DNA of 64,000 bases. It comes from Multifurca ochricompacta (Eukaryota; Basidiomycota; Agaricomycetes; Russulales; Russulaceae). The notes under the pieces were generated by a model. It saw only the letters and a program-made list of their open reading frames with translations. It was not told where the DNA came from and searched no databases. The stretch covers positions 1 to 64,000 of the forward strand of contig WTXG01000115.1 of assembly GCA_022496185.1 (NCBI GenBank), read 5' to 3'. The position numbers and the translations under genes are program-made. Shown here in pieces: positions 43,043 to 53,615 of this stretch (within the stretch, counting starts at the first letter, position 1; every line of letters begins with the position of its first letter).

Positions 43043-44826
43043 ATTGGCTCAAACCCATCGGCCTGGGCACAAGCACTACATGTAACCTCTGTGTATACTA
43101 GTCACTTCAAATCTCTGAAAATACCAGTACACTTCGAGACTACACAGAAGACAGCTGATTGCGACATCCTGATAGATTCAGGAGCCACCAATAATTTTAT
43201 TAGCCTGTGAATGGCAAGGACCATGGGATTGGGAATGCTGGCACTTCCCCAAGAAAAGAATATTTGGAACATTGATGGAACTGCCAATTGAGCAGGAAAA
43301 ATCACACACTACACTGACCTTAACATCCAAGTGGGAGAAAGGACGAAGGCTATTTGCTTCTTAGTCACCAATTTAGGAGATGAGGATCTAATCCTAGGAT
43401 ACCCCTGGCTTGCTGCATTTGAACCAAAGATTAACTGGAGCGATGCGACTATGGACAAAGAATTCTACCCTGTTCTAATTACATTGATAGGGTACGATTA
43501 TGCAGCTTGACATTCAACAGTACGAAGGATAAATGAAGAAAGCAAGGATCCAGGCTACTGCTTCACTACCAAGGCATCAGAGCTTGCCCAGAAAGTGGTG
43601 GAAGGACATACAGAAAGAACCTTTGAGGAAGTAGTGCTGGAGGCATACCACCAACATTGGAAGGTGTTTTCAGAAGAGGAATCCCAACGCTTCCCACCTG
43701 CGCGACCATGGGACCACGCCATTGACTTCGCACCTGACACCCCATCAGCGATCAACTGTAAAATTTATCCATTGTCACAGGCAGAGCAAACAGCACTCAC
43801 AACATTCCTCGAGGAACACCTTGCAAAGGGATACATTCATCTGTCGAAATCACCATATGCATTGCTGTTCTTCTTTATTAAGAAGAAAGACGGCAAACTT
43901 TGACCTGTCCAGGATTACCAACAAATAAATGCCCATACTATAAAGAATGCTTACCCTCTGCCACTTATATCAGAGCTTATCGACACCATGCGAGACAAAT
44001 CCCTGTTCTCTAAAATGGACATCCACTGGGGATATAACAATATTAGGATCAAAGAAGGAGATCAGTGTAAAGCGGCATTCAAAACCAACCAGGGGCTGTT
44101 CGAGCCAAATGTCATGTTCTTTGGTCTCACCAATTCACCTGCCACCTTTCAGTCCATGATGAACCATATTTTCCACGACCTCATTCTCACAGGCGAAGTG
44201 GTGGTATACATGGATGATATACTAGTAGCCACTACAAATGACCTGATCCACCACCGAGAATGAGTCCATCAAGTATTGGACATCCTACATGAGCATGATC
44301 TATATCTCAAACCAGCCAAATGCTCGTTTGAGCAACAAAGTGTGGAGTACCTGGGAGTCATTCTGGAGGGAGGACATGTACAAATGGACCCAATAAAGGT
44401 ACAAGGAATTCAGGAGTGGCCCGCACCTACATGTGTCAAGGATGTGCGATCCTTTGTAGGGTTCTGCAACTTCTACCAACAATTTGCACAAGGGTTCTCA
44501 GGGATTGCCCAACCACTGAATGGGCTGCTAAAGAAGAACATACCTTGGCATTGGGGAATTGAACAACAACAGGCTTTCAAACAAATTTGGGATATTGTGG
44601 GCTTGGAGCCTGTCCTTCTGCAGCCAAACTTAGAGCAGCCCTTTGAACTCGAAGTTGACACATCCCACTTTGCCAATGGGGCTGTACTAAATCAAAGGGA
44701 TGCAAAGGGGCTACTTCACCCAGTTGCCTTCTACTCCGAGACTTTCTTGCCAGCTGAACGAAACTATGATATATGGGATAGGGAATTGCTTGCCATTGTA
44801 AAAGCACTATGACACTGGCAACCATA
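43040..44826 (+). pseudogene. pol: E5 pol, protease to RNase H, cut by a Tc1-like element
   Basis: The protease motif reads DSGATNNFI (about 43176-43202), where other copies have DSGATDNFI. RT with [11 protein letters not shown] is near 44205 and RNase H starts near 44650. TGA codons at 43208, 43288, 43508, 43901, 44261 and 44810 lie at arginine positions. The frame is lost at 44826, where a Tc1-type terminus begins; the integrase half is absent. Confidence 0.88.
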
Positions 44827-45423
44827 CAGTAGCCCACAAAACTGTTCCAATGTTTGGCCACCCTGAAGAGATTGACCTACCACACAATGAGAATACTTTC
44901 CACAATTAGTAGAAATTAGTAGATGATAGTGTAGCATCTAAGCTTCAATTAGAGCCTATAATAATGTCAAGTGTATCAGTGGTTCATGATATATAAAATG
45001 TTTTGTGAGGCATTATCATTGGAACAGTTTTGTGGCCAACATGTGAGATGACAAAACCGGTATCTGGTGGTCATGGGAATGCATTGACAGTCATGTGACA
45101 ATGTTTAATAAGTTGAACACACACCAAATAATCATCAAGAAAACTTGCTTCTTACCATGCATGCCCTCTCTGCTGCCAAAAGGACTCACATCATCTCCCT
45201 CCTCACTTCAGGCAAATCTGCCCATAAAGTGTCAACTATGACTGGCCATGGCACTATTATCATCTCAAGATGGGTCATAAATACTGCCCTTACCATCCCA
45301 AGTCAAATGGAGGGAGACCAAGGAAGCTGACAGAGAGAAATGCTCAGCATGCTGTTTGCCTTATCTCCTCTGGCAGGGCAGACACAGATGTGGAAGTGAC
45401 TAGAGCACTTCAGAAGTTGTTAA
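44827..45423 (+). mobile_element. Tc1/mariner-like element, 3'-truncated by Copia2
   Basis: It starts CAGTAGCCCACAAAACTG after TA (44825-44826). The inverted copy CAGTTTTGTGG lies at about 45025-45035, so the left end itself carries an inverted repeat about 209 bp across, nearly the size of the MITE at 30085. A transposase start follows. The right end is missing, replaced by the Copia2 LTR at 45424. Confidence 0.75.
45157..45423 (+). pseudogene. Tc1-like transposase, N-terminal fragment
   Basis: From ATG at 45157 it encodes LSAAKRTHIISLLTSGKSAH, a helix-turn-helix of the Tc1 paired-like type. After a frameshift near 45305 the next frame gives GRPRKLTERNAQ, the GRPR AT-hook-like linker between the two Tc1 DNA-binding subdomains, and a second helical segment. 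It stops at the Copia2 LTR; no catalytic DDE domain remains. Confidence 0.65.
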
Positions 45424-45927
45424 TGTTGAACACAGGAGATGTTCGGTGATGCTTCAGGCATCAGGTGATTAGATTAGCTACTTTGTAGATTAGATAAGAT
45501 ACCGGAGTTTCGGACTATTTACATTATCATTATTACTTTCTTTCTCACATTCCGCAGTAGCTGACTGATGCACCATGTAACATGTGATTCCTGTAGTAGC
45601 CAATGGCTTTTCTCCCTCATGTTTGTTGTTTGGACTTTGTCCGGCACTTGTGGACTTATTCCCAGTGCACAGACCATCCCTTCAAAAGTATATAAGGGTG
45701 TCTGTTTCGTCTCTTACACTTCAGAGTTTCTTCTACCTCTGAAGTGTAAGTCCCTTCTCTTACTTACTATCATACCTTGAGACTGACGCTCTTAGTAGTA
45801 ACTTGTCTTTGTCTAGGTCAGTAGTATAGTGTAATAGAGTTTCTTCTACCTCTGAAGTTAACTTGTCTTCGTCTAGCCTAACCCGCTAACTTTACAGTCA
45901 GTATGCTGCGCACATGCCTGTTTCACA
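45424..45927 (+). repeat. Copia2 5' LTR
   Basis: TGTTGAACACAGG ... CCTGTTTCACA, TATATAAG near 45690. The 14-bp hairpin of Copia1 is kept (CTTACACTTCAGAG / CTCTGAAGTGTAAG at about 45714-45751) with a changed loop. Confidence 0.93.
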
Positions 45928-45944
45928 GGTTATGGGCCCTGGGC
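45928..45944 (+). other. Copia2 primer-binding site, tRNA-iMet anticodon-arm type
   Basis: GGTTATGGGCCCTGGGC directly after the LTR, identical to Copia1. Confidence 0.7.
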
Positions 45945-46859
45945 ACACTTTACTGATCTGTCTCTTCTTTTGATCAGTCCAACAACTTTCTTCAAGCTCA
46001 CTGCTTCAAGACTTCGTCTTTCCCAATCACCAGTCACAGTGAGCTTCGACTTTCTCTTCTCTTGCCCTTAACTGTCCACAAGGTGGTGCACTTTATGTGC
46101 CCACCTTGATCTGTCTGGCTAGTCCCTCAGGGGATTCTTGCAAGAGGTGATGAGGGACCCTAAGCGGGTGAAACACCTTGAGTTCCTCATGTGCGCTCTA
46201 AGTAAATAGTATTCTTAGTTGTAGCTGGGTCTTCATCCCATCCATAGTCTTAGTAGGCCCCTTGCCCAGAAGGCTTGGAGCTATAGGTTCAGTCAATGCT
46301 TGGCTCGATCCGTAAGCCAGGTTTAGCGACCTGCTGGTAGAGTTTAGGGTCTAGAACAAGGCATGGGTAGTCACTCCCATGACGCTTGGGCTCGATACAA
46401 GTAGGCTTGAACTACTATAGTATATACACAGTAGCTAGAGGGTTTTGTCTCTGGGCAGAAGTACCTGCTGCTTTCATTGGGGGTTCGCCCCAACCAGAGG
46501 AAACCTAATAGTCTACTATAGTCATGGCCCCAATCATCTAGGGCTTAATCATGGACTCCACCACCAGCATTAGAGGAAGGGCTCTATACCCTTTGTCTCT
46601 AGTGGAACTTGCGGTTGGCTCCTCCATGACATGACTCCCCATCTATTTACACAATGTCCCCCTGATGTGGGCTTAGGACTTGTTGTAGATGGCGCTAGAT
46701 AGCTTACTATACTACTTAGAAGTCACACATCAGAGGCAGGACTTTTTTAAGTTCTGAAGCATAGCGCCACAGAATGGACGGGCCCTCTTAAATGAGACCT
46801 GGACAACTGGTTCTAACTGCTCCTTGGAACCAGGATCAACCTTTTTTAAATCATCTCAA
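45945..46859 (+). other. Copia2 long untranslated leader
   Basis: About 915 nt, co-linear with the Copia1 leader and differing mostly by CpG transitions. It keeps the GGGG-GTTCG-CCCC hairpin near 46480. Confidence 0.6.
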
Positions 46860-49062
46860 ATGTCTTCCATCGTCTTCCCTCCCACCTTCAAGTTCGACAA
46901 ACTTGACGGCTCCAACTGGCAGCAGTGGTCTGTGTCTTTCACAGCCCTGCTTAGGATCAATGGAATGAAGAGGCACATCACACATGATACCCCTGAGTTC
47001 CTGAATGCTCCTAAGCCAGAAGAAGGAGAAAAGGATGACGAGTACGCCAAGCGCTTTGCACTTTGGTCTGAGCCTATGTACATGGAATGGAATAGGGTGG
47101 AGGAAGTCCTCATGGGAGTTCTGGTGATGGTCACATCACTGGAGACATACTCCCAAATTGCCTCAGACAGAACTTACCCTTCTGTCAATGCCAAGTATGA
47201 GCGTTTGGAATCGCTCTACGGCTCAGTAGGCAGCATGGCCACCTACAACCTGTGGTGTTCTGTGTCCTCCTTCCGCTTGGAGGAGGGAAAACAATTCAGA
47301 CCCCAGTTGCAGCGTGTGTTGGATGTGAGGAGTACTCTCAAGGAAAATGGGATGGAGATCTCTGATCTCCAGTTGAGCTTTATATTGCTCCAATCCCTAC
47401 CTCCATCCTACTCAGCCATTGCTGGCTCAATCCTGGCGTCAGGTCCTCCTGACCGCCTTTCCCCTCAGGACCTTGTACAAAGGTTCCTAAATGAGGAAAG
47501 TCGACTAGCTGGCCCTGCAGGAAGTGGTGTTGGGGTTGCCCTTAACAAGGCAGCCCATGTCAACAAAAACAAAAACAAAAAACAAGTATCTTTCACGCCA
47601 CCTCCTGCAGGTGCATCATCGTCCAATGATGTCACCTGCTTCTATTGCCAGAAGCCAGGCCACAAGGCTAATGAATGTCGGCAAAGGAAACAGGACAGAG
47701 CCAATGCTGATGCAGGCAAAAAGGGCAACAAGAGGAAGGGGCAAGGCCCCAGTGTACATAATAACTCCACACAAGTAGCTACCATAGTTAATGGTAGTGG
47801 CAGAATACAGGAGGTGCATGAGACACCTCGCATTTCACTTTATATGATGACCGAGCACACACAAGAAGTCAATGATGGCAGCAACCCTTGGATGATGGAC
47901 AGTGGAGCCACCACTCACTTTACACCATACTTAGACAATTTCTCTGAGTATTTCCCACACAAGGGACATCAGGTGACAATTGGTGATGGCTCTGTAGTCC
48001 AAGTCGAAGGAACAGGCAAAGTTCTCCTCAAAACTTGCAATAACTATGAGTTAGAGTTGAACAATGTATTTTATATGCCTGGCAGTGAGAGAATACTGTC
48101 GACAAGCTGCATCACAGACAAAGGAGGCTCAGTGGAATTTACTCCATCTGAGGTCAAAATAAAGTACAATAATGCAATTATAGCAGAAGGTGTCAAGGCT
48201 ATGGGACTCTATTGGGTCTTTGGGAAAACTATGCAGAATCTAAATACTGCTTCCCATAAATCTGCATCAACTAGCCTTGAAACCTGGCATTTGCAAATGG
48301 GTCATATGTCAAAAGAGGCCCTCAAAAGATATGCTCCTAAGGCTGTAAAAGGCCTTAGCATAGATAATAGCCAAGTGGAAGACAAGCCGTGTTATGGCTG
48401 TGAAATGGGAAAATCACACCGTCTTCCATTCCCTCCCTCTCAAAAGAGAGCTTCAGCACCTTTGGAGGTCATTCATAGTGACTTAGTCGGTCCTTTGCAA
48501 TGTAACTCAATTCAAGGGAACCTATATTTCGCCACCTTCATAGACGACTTCAGCAGGACTGCTCTAGTTGTTACTATGAAAGCAAAAAGTGATTTTACAT
48601 CAGTCTTCTGTAACATTAAGGCATTCTTGGAGAATAAAACAGACAAGAAAATAAAGACCTTACACACAGACCGAGGTGGCGAATTTGTAAATAGGGAGCT
48701 GAAGTCAATACTTGAGAAGGCTGGCATAGAGCATAAATTAACAATGCCATATTCCCCACAACAGAATGGAAGGGCTGAAAGGTTCAACAGAACCATTATG
48801 GAAAAGGCCACCAGTATGCTGCATCATGCTGGTCTTTCCCTTGGTTTCTGGGAATGTGCAGTGCGAACAGCCTGTCACATATACAACAGAATGCCTATCC
48901 ACTCTAACAAGTGGAGGACACTGCTCGAGCTTCTGGATGGGGACATTCCAGATGTCTCATACTTTAAAATATTTGGCTGCTTAGCCTACTATACTGTCCC
49001 AGAGGACAAAAGACGTAAACTGGATCACAAAGCCAGGGAGACAGTCTTTGTCAGGTATGCAC

Positions 49063-49284
49063 TGTTGACACAGTCAGGTGTCGCACGATGCAACTCTGCA
49101 TGACCTCATATAGGAGGTTGTGTACCACTATGAACCTGAGGCCGTGTAGCTCAGTGGTTTAGAGCACCGGACCTGGCTTGTCCAGAGGTCTTGGGTTCAA
49201 TCCCCAACGTGGCCATTTCTTTTCTGGTGTGTGAGCCAGGGTCCTGTTTAAGGTCCCTTGATCGGGGTGCGTGTTTAGCCAACA
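49063..49284 (+). mobile_element. 222-bp LTR-like mini-element carrying a tRNA-like gene
   Basis: It starts TGTTGACACAG and ends GCCAACA, flanked by TGCAC at 49058-49062 and 49285-49289, a perfect 5-bp TSD. TG...CA ends with a 5-bp TSD are the mark of a retroviral-type integrase. Its first bases nearly match those of the host Copia LTR (TGTTGAACACAG). The two ends are not direct repeats of each other, so it behaves like a solo LTR. A tRNA-like gene lies in the middle. Confidence 0.8.
49140..49215 (+). tRNA. tRNA-like gene within the mini-element
   Basis: A 7-bp acceptor stem (GGCCGTG with CGTGGCC, two G-U pairs), D-arm GCTC/GAGC and T-arm TTGGG/CCCAA all fold. A box TAGCTCAGTGG (49147-49157) and B box GGTTCAATCC (49194-49203) fit RNA polymerase III consensus, and TTTT at 49220-49223 can terminate. 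The anticodon arm is 19 nt rather than 17, a 6-position stem with one C-A mismatch and a 7-nt loop in which GGC (Ala) would be the anticodon. It is probably not a working tRNA, but pol III transcription is plausible. Confidence 0.65.
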
Positions 49285-51733
49285 TGCACCCCACTCTAAA
49301 GGATATCTTCTTTGGGATATGCATACCCGATCCTTCGTATTGTCAAGAGATGTGACATTTGATGAAGGGTCCTTCCCATCCAACCTTGCTAAGGACAGCA
49401 AGGGAAAGCAAAAGGAAAAAGTTACGCCTTTTGTCTTAGAAGTTGAGAGGCCTGTCCAGCCTCAACCAGCAATAGCCACGGTTCCTCAGGCTCCTGAAGA
49501 CAAGGACGCCGAGGTTGAGGAACAGGAGGTAGTGGAACCTCCTCAAATAAATCCTGAGCCTACCACACCCGAAAATGAGCTTGACACACATGATCAAACC
49601 ATCTATCAGACACCACCATCCCAAATCATGGAACCCTCTGAACTCCCCCAGAGAACCTGTGCCAAAAGACAATCTAAAAAGAATGTTGGCAAAATTTCCC
49701 AACCAGTATTTACTAGGGAAAGTCCACACTCTCAGCAATGTGACAGGGCTGTGCAGCAAGATCTAGATCTTGATACTGCCCGTCCCAAACATTCACGCCG
49801 CATGAATCCTCGATTCTATAATGAGGATAATGCTGAGTTCGTGGAGGGTTCTTCCAGACTTGGACATATGGAATTGCTCAATGCTGCAGGAGTCTCTTAT
49901 AGAGATCCCCTGACTTTTCAGGAGGCAATGCAGTCTGACAATGCCAATGAGTGGCTCGAGGCATGTAAATATGAAATTGATGCCTTAGATAAACTTGATG
50001 TGTGGCGCCTTGAGGATCTTCCAGAAGGAAGAAAGGCTGTCAAGTCAAAATGGGTTTTTAAGCTGAAACCAGATGGACGGTTTCGTGCTAGGCTTGTGGC
50101 AAAAGGTTTCACCCAAATAGAAGGGGTGGACTTCGACGAAACATTCTCTCCAGTCACCAGATTTGAATCACTTAGATTGTTACTAGCGCTAGCTACGCTA
50201 GAGGATTGGGAAATCCACCAAATGGATGTCAAATCGGCATTCCTACATGGCGATCTGGATGAGGAAATTTATATGGAGCAACCAGTTGGTTTCGTCGTTG
50301 CTGGTCAAGAGTCCAAAGTTTGTAGGTTACAAAAAGCTTTATATGGCCTCAAACAAGCCTCCTGAGCATGGAATCTACAGTTCCATGCAGTTCTTAATGA
50401 ACTGGGCTTTACTTGGACGTACTCTGATGCAGGAGTATACGTGTATCATCAAAAGGAGGAGGATGATTCACTTTATGTCATTCTATATGTAGATGACATT
50501 ACTATACTTGGATCTTCCAATAAAAAGATAACATGGCTGAAGTCAGCTCTATCTAATCGATATGAGATGACTGACTTGGGAGAAATCCAGTCATACCTTG
50601 GAGTTAATATCACCAGGGATCGTCCTAACAAGACACTGGAAATTGACCAAGCAGCCTACGTTTTATCTATTATTGAGAAGTTTGGGATGAGGGATTCCAA
50701 CTGAGTATATACTCCTCTTCCCTCTGGCGCTGATGTTCATCTGGTCAAATTTGAAGGCCAAGCATCTACTTCTGAAATAAAGAAGTACCAACAGCTGATG
50801 GGGTCTCTGCTATGGGTGCAGATTGGAAGCAGACCCGATATTAGTTTTGCTGTGGCGCGCCTTAGTCAATACGCTTCCAATCCCTCTCAAGATCACATGC
50901 GACTTGCAAAATATGTCTTAAAGTATCTTAATAGTACGAAAGACTGCAAGTTGCGGTATTCTGGAGGGAATGGGGAGAGTGGCCTTCATGGCTTTGCAGA
51001 TTCCTCATGGGGAGATCAAGAGGACTGCCGCTCTACCTCAGGCTATGTGTTTTTCTTGGCGAATGGTGCCATTTCATGGTGTTCCAGGAAGCAGAAAACA
51101 GTAGCACAGTCCACCACTGAAGCCGAATATATGAGCCTTTCTGAGGCTGCAAATCAGGCAATGTGGTATAGGACTTTTATGGAAGAACTAGGGTATGAGG
51201 TATCCTCCCCTATACTACTCCACTGTGACAACAAGGGTGCCGTGGATTTGGCATTAAACCCAGTCACAGGAAGGCGGTCAAAGCATATACCTATCAAGTA
51301 CCATGCCATTAGGGGGTACATTGAATCGCACACAATTGAGTTAGTGCATACCCCCACAGGTGAGATGCTGGCAGATGGCTTTACTAAGTCTCTGCCAAGA
51401 GCATCATTTGAAACCATGGTAAATGGACTTGGACTTATGCTGGAATGAGAGAGCTGGAATCTGGAGACTTTGTATACCAGTCTCACTTTCCCACCATGCC
51501 ATATGAGCACGTTCTCGACCTCGAGAGTGACGCAAGTGGTGTGTACAAAGTAGATATGTCAAGCATTCAGCTTGCATAAGCGAATCTACAACTCGTATGC
51601 AAAACTCACAAACCGTGCTTGAGAGTTAGAGAAGTTGGATCTCTGGCTGGCGATATGCTCATTTAATTGTGATGGCAGTGTGCTCATCCAACTCATTTCC
51701 CATCTATGACCAGATGCCTTCAGCATGGAGGGA

Positions 51734-52237
51734 TGTTGAACACAGGAGATGTTCGGTGATGCTTCAGGCATCAGGAGATTAGATTAGCTACTTTGTAGAT
51801 TAGATAAGATACCGGAGTTTCGGACTATTTACATTATCATTATTACTTTCTTTCTCACATTCCGCAGTAGCTGACTGATGCACCATGTAACATGTGATTC
51901 CTGTAGTAGCCAATGGCTTTTCTCCCTCATGTTTGTTGTTTGGACTTTGTCCGGCACTTGTGGACTTATTCCCAGTGCACAGACCATCCCTTCAAAAGTA
52001 TATAAGGGTGTCTGTTTCGTCTCTTACACTTCAGAGTTTCTTCTACCTCTGAAGTGTAAGTCCCTTCTCTTACTTACTATCATACCTTGAGACTGACGCT
52101 CTTAGTAGTAACTTGTCTTTGTCTAGGTCAGTAGTATAGTGTAATAGAGTTTCTTCTACCTCTGAAGTTAACTTGTCTTCATCTAGCCTAACCTGCTAAC
52201 TTTACAGTCAGTATGCTGCACACATGCCTGTTTCACA
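51734..52237 (+). repeat. Copia2 3' LTR
   Basis: 504 bp after the polypurine GGAGGGA, nearly identical to the 5' LTR. Confidence 0.93.
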
Positions 52238-52562
52238 AGCTGCAACTTAGGAAGCCTTCACCCCAGATCTTCAGCAGGGCATATTGCCACTGCCTCAACT
52301 CGCTTCTTGCACACACCCCTCCTATTTTGTGTGGGCCTTGAACCTTGAACGCAGCCCTTGTGGTTTGCCTTGATACCTTGAAACTGGCACGCGCCCCCTT
52401 GTACTTTGTGGGCCTTTGAATCTTGACTGGGGCTTGCTGTAGCCTGCCCTGAAACCTTGAATTGGCTTGACCTTGACACCTTGACTTTGAAGCTTGCACG
52501 TCTTGCATCTTGAGGACCTCAGGCCAGAGCGACCTTTGACACAGCAGAAACCTGGCTGTGAC
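52238..52562 (-). repeat. Fragment of a third LTR type (TGTCACAGCCAG), minus strand
   Basis: On the minus strand it begins TGTCACAGCCAGG at 52562. The first 90 bp match 60271-60356 on the plus strand. The body is built of degenerate CCTTGA(A/C) units. It is cut off by the Copia2 LTR. Confidence 0.65.
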
Positions 52563-52564
52563 AC

Positions 52565-53023
52565 TGTGATTCACTTTGTACTTGTTGACTTGATGCTTAC
52601 CTATGTTTGACATCCTTATCTCTTTATCTCCTTATCTTTACAACCGGACACTTACTTAATTCCCTATCAGAAGCTCGGCTTTATGCCATCCACTTTCATA
52701 TATTCAGGCCCACCTGACTCTGTGTTCTTATCTCATAGACGCTCACTAAATTACATATATAAGTCCACTGTAGCTACCTTGTAGACCTCAGACTCAACTT
52801 ATTGAATACATTGGTGCTTGTCTTCTGGACTTCCCTTTGGACTCTTGAACTCAGTTGTCTCAGTGCTTCTGGCACTTTTCCGCTTAACATTGTCTTAGAG
52901 TACAGCCTCTTTGACTTTGACTTGTCCCTCATAAACTCCAAGGAGCCTTATTGGTTTCTTATCTGAACCTACGATTCATGCTGTCACACAAGTCATGTGG
53001 AATGTCCCACACTGGACATAACA
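52565..53023 (+). repeat. E5-type LTR, 5'-truncated solo piece
   Basis: It matches the last 459 bp of the E5 LTR closely, including the TATA region, and ends TGGACATAACA. No internal sequence follows. Confidence 0.88.
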
Positions 53024-53480
53024 ATGATTCTAGATAGTTTGGATTATCTAACCTCAGGCTGCATTCATTAGAAAGTGTGCAATCTATGTACTGCTAAGGG
53101 AGATATTTGTTGAAAGCTCACACCTTGCATTAATTGCTTTGTAGTATAGTAAGGTGGTTTTATAACTAAGATTGAATAAAGGTCAGAAGTTTTTATAATT
53201 CAGGGCTCGCAATGAACTGAAGGAGAGAAGTGAGCATAACCAGAAGTGGCGACTGCTAATGGTTTCATGCTCAATGCCTAGAGCCATCCTTACAGTGTGA
53301 TCACAGTCATGTCGTACTGCTATCCAGGAGCCTCTGTACCAGTATATTGGTTCAACAACTTTGCCTTGCACTGACTGCGGATTGGATCCGTTCTGCAAAG
53401 CTCAAAGTCAAAGCAAATGGTACCGGGTTGACGGGCCGGGGAACAGCTGCCCTGCATTGCCTCATTGCCTCGTTTTGTCC
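53024..53480. other. Intergenic, upstream of the CHAT gene
   Basis: It is mostly unique sequence. About 53310-53365 resembles the centre of the foldback element near 29590 (CTGCTATCC, CCTCTGTACCAGTAT). No gene is seen. Confidence 0.5.
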
Positions 53481-53487
53481 TCATGCT

Positions 53488-53495
53488 CTATAAAA
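53488..53495 (+). promoter_or_regulatory. Possible TATA box of the CHAT gene
   Basis: CTATAAAA lies about 125 nt before the proposed ATG at 53616, which leaves room for a roughly 95-nt 5' UTR. Confidence 0.4.
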
Positions 53496-53615
53496 CATGT
53501 ATTCTGGCGTGGTCTTCGCCGTTCTCCACAACCCGCAACCATTTTCGCCATTTACTCTCTCAATTCATCGCCAGAGGACCCGTGGTTACTGTGATTCTTG
53601 TACATTGAATAAACC

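Larger units (their letters stand above)
46860..51448 (+). pseudogene. gag-pol: Copia2 gag-pol, interrupted by a 227-bp insertion
   Basis: Translation should start at ATG 46860; a TTG-initiated extension upstream is spurious. Gag, knuckle CFYCQKPGHKANEC, protease DSGATTHFT, HHCC/DDE integrase, RT (LYVDD near 50485) and RNase H are complete. Taking out 49063-49289 leaves 1454 codons in one frame whose only internal stops are TGA at 50363 and 50702, both shared with Copia1. The frame ends at TGA 51446-51448, 285 bp before the 3' LTR. Confidence 0.92.
45424..52237 (+). mobile_element. Copia element 2
   Basis: Both LTRs are 504 bp (45424-45927, 51734-52237) and differ at about four sites by eye. 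The flanks are GTTAA on the left and AGCTG on the right, so again there is no TSD. The left flank is a Tc1 transposase and the right flank an unrelated LTR scrap. Internally it is one gag-pol frame with two TGA codons and one 227-bp insertion. Confidence 0.93.

Noticed and set aside
46824..46859. An earlier start for Copia2 gag at TTG
   Set aside because: The conserved ATG at 46860 matches ATG 31834 in Copia1; the upstream codons are leader sequence.
49140..49215. A functional host tRNA gene
   Set aside because: It lies inside an insertion with TG/CA ends and a TSD, and its anticodon arm is 2 nt too long with a mismatch, so it is called tRNA-like only.
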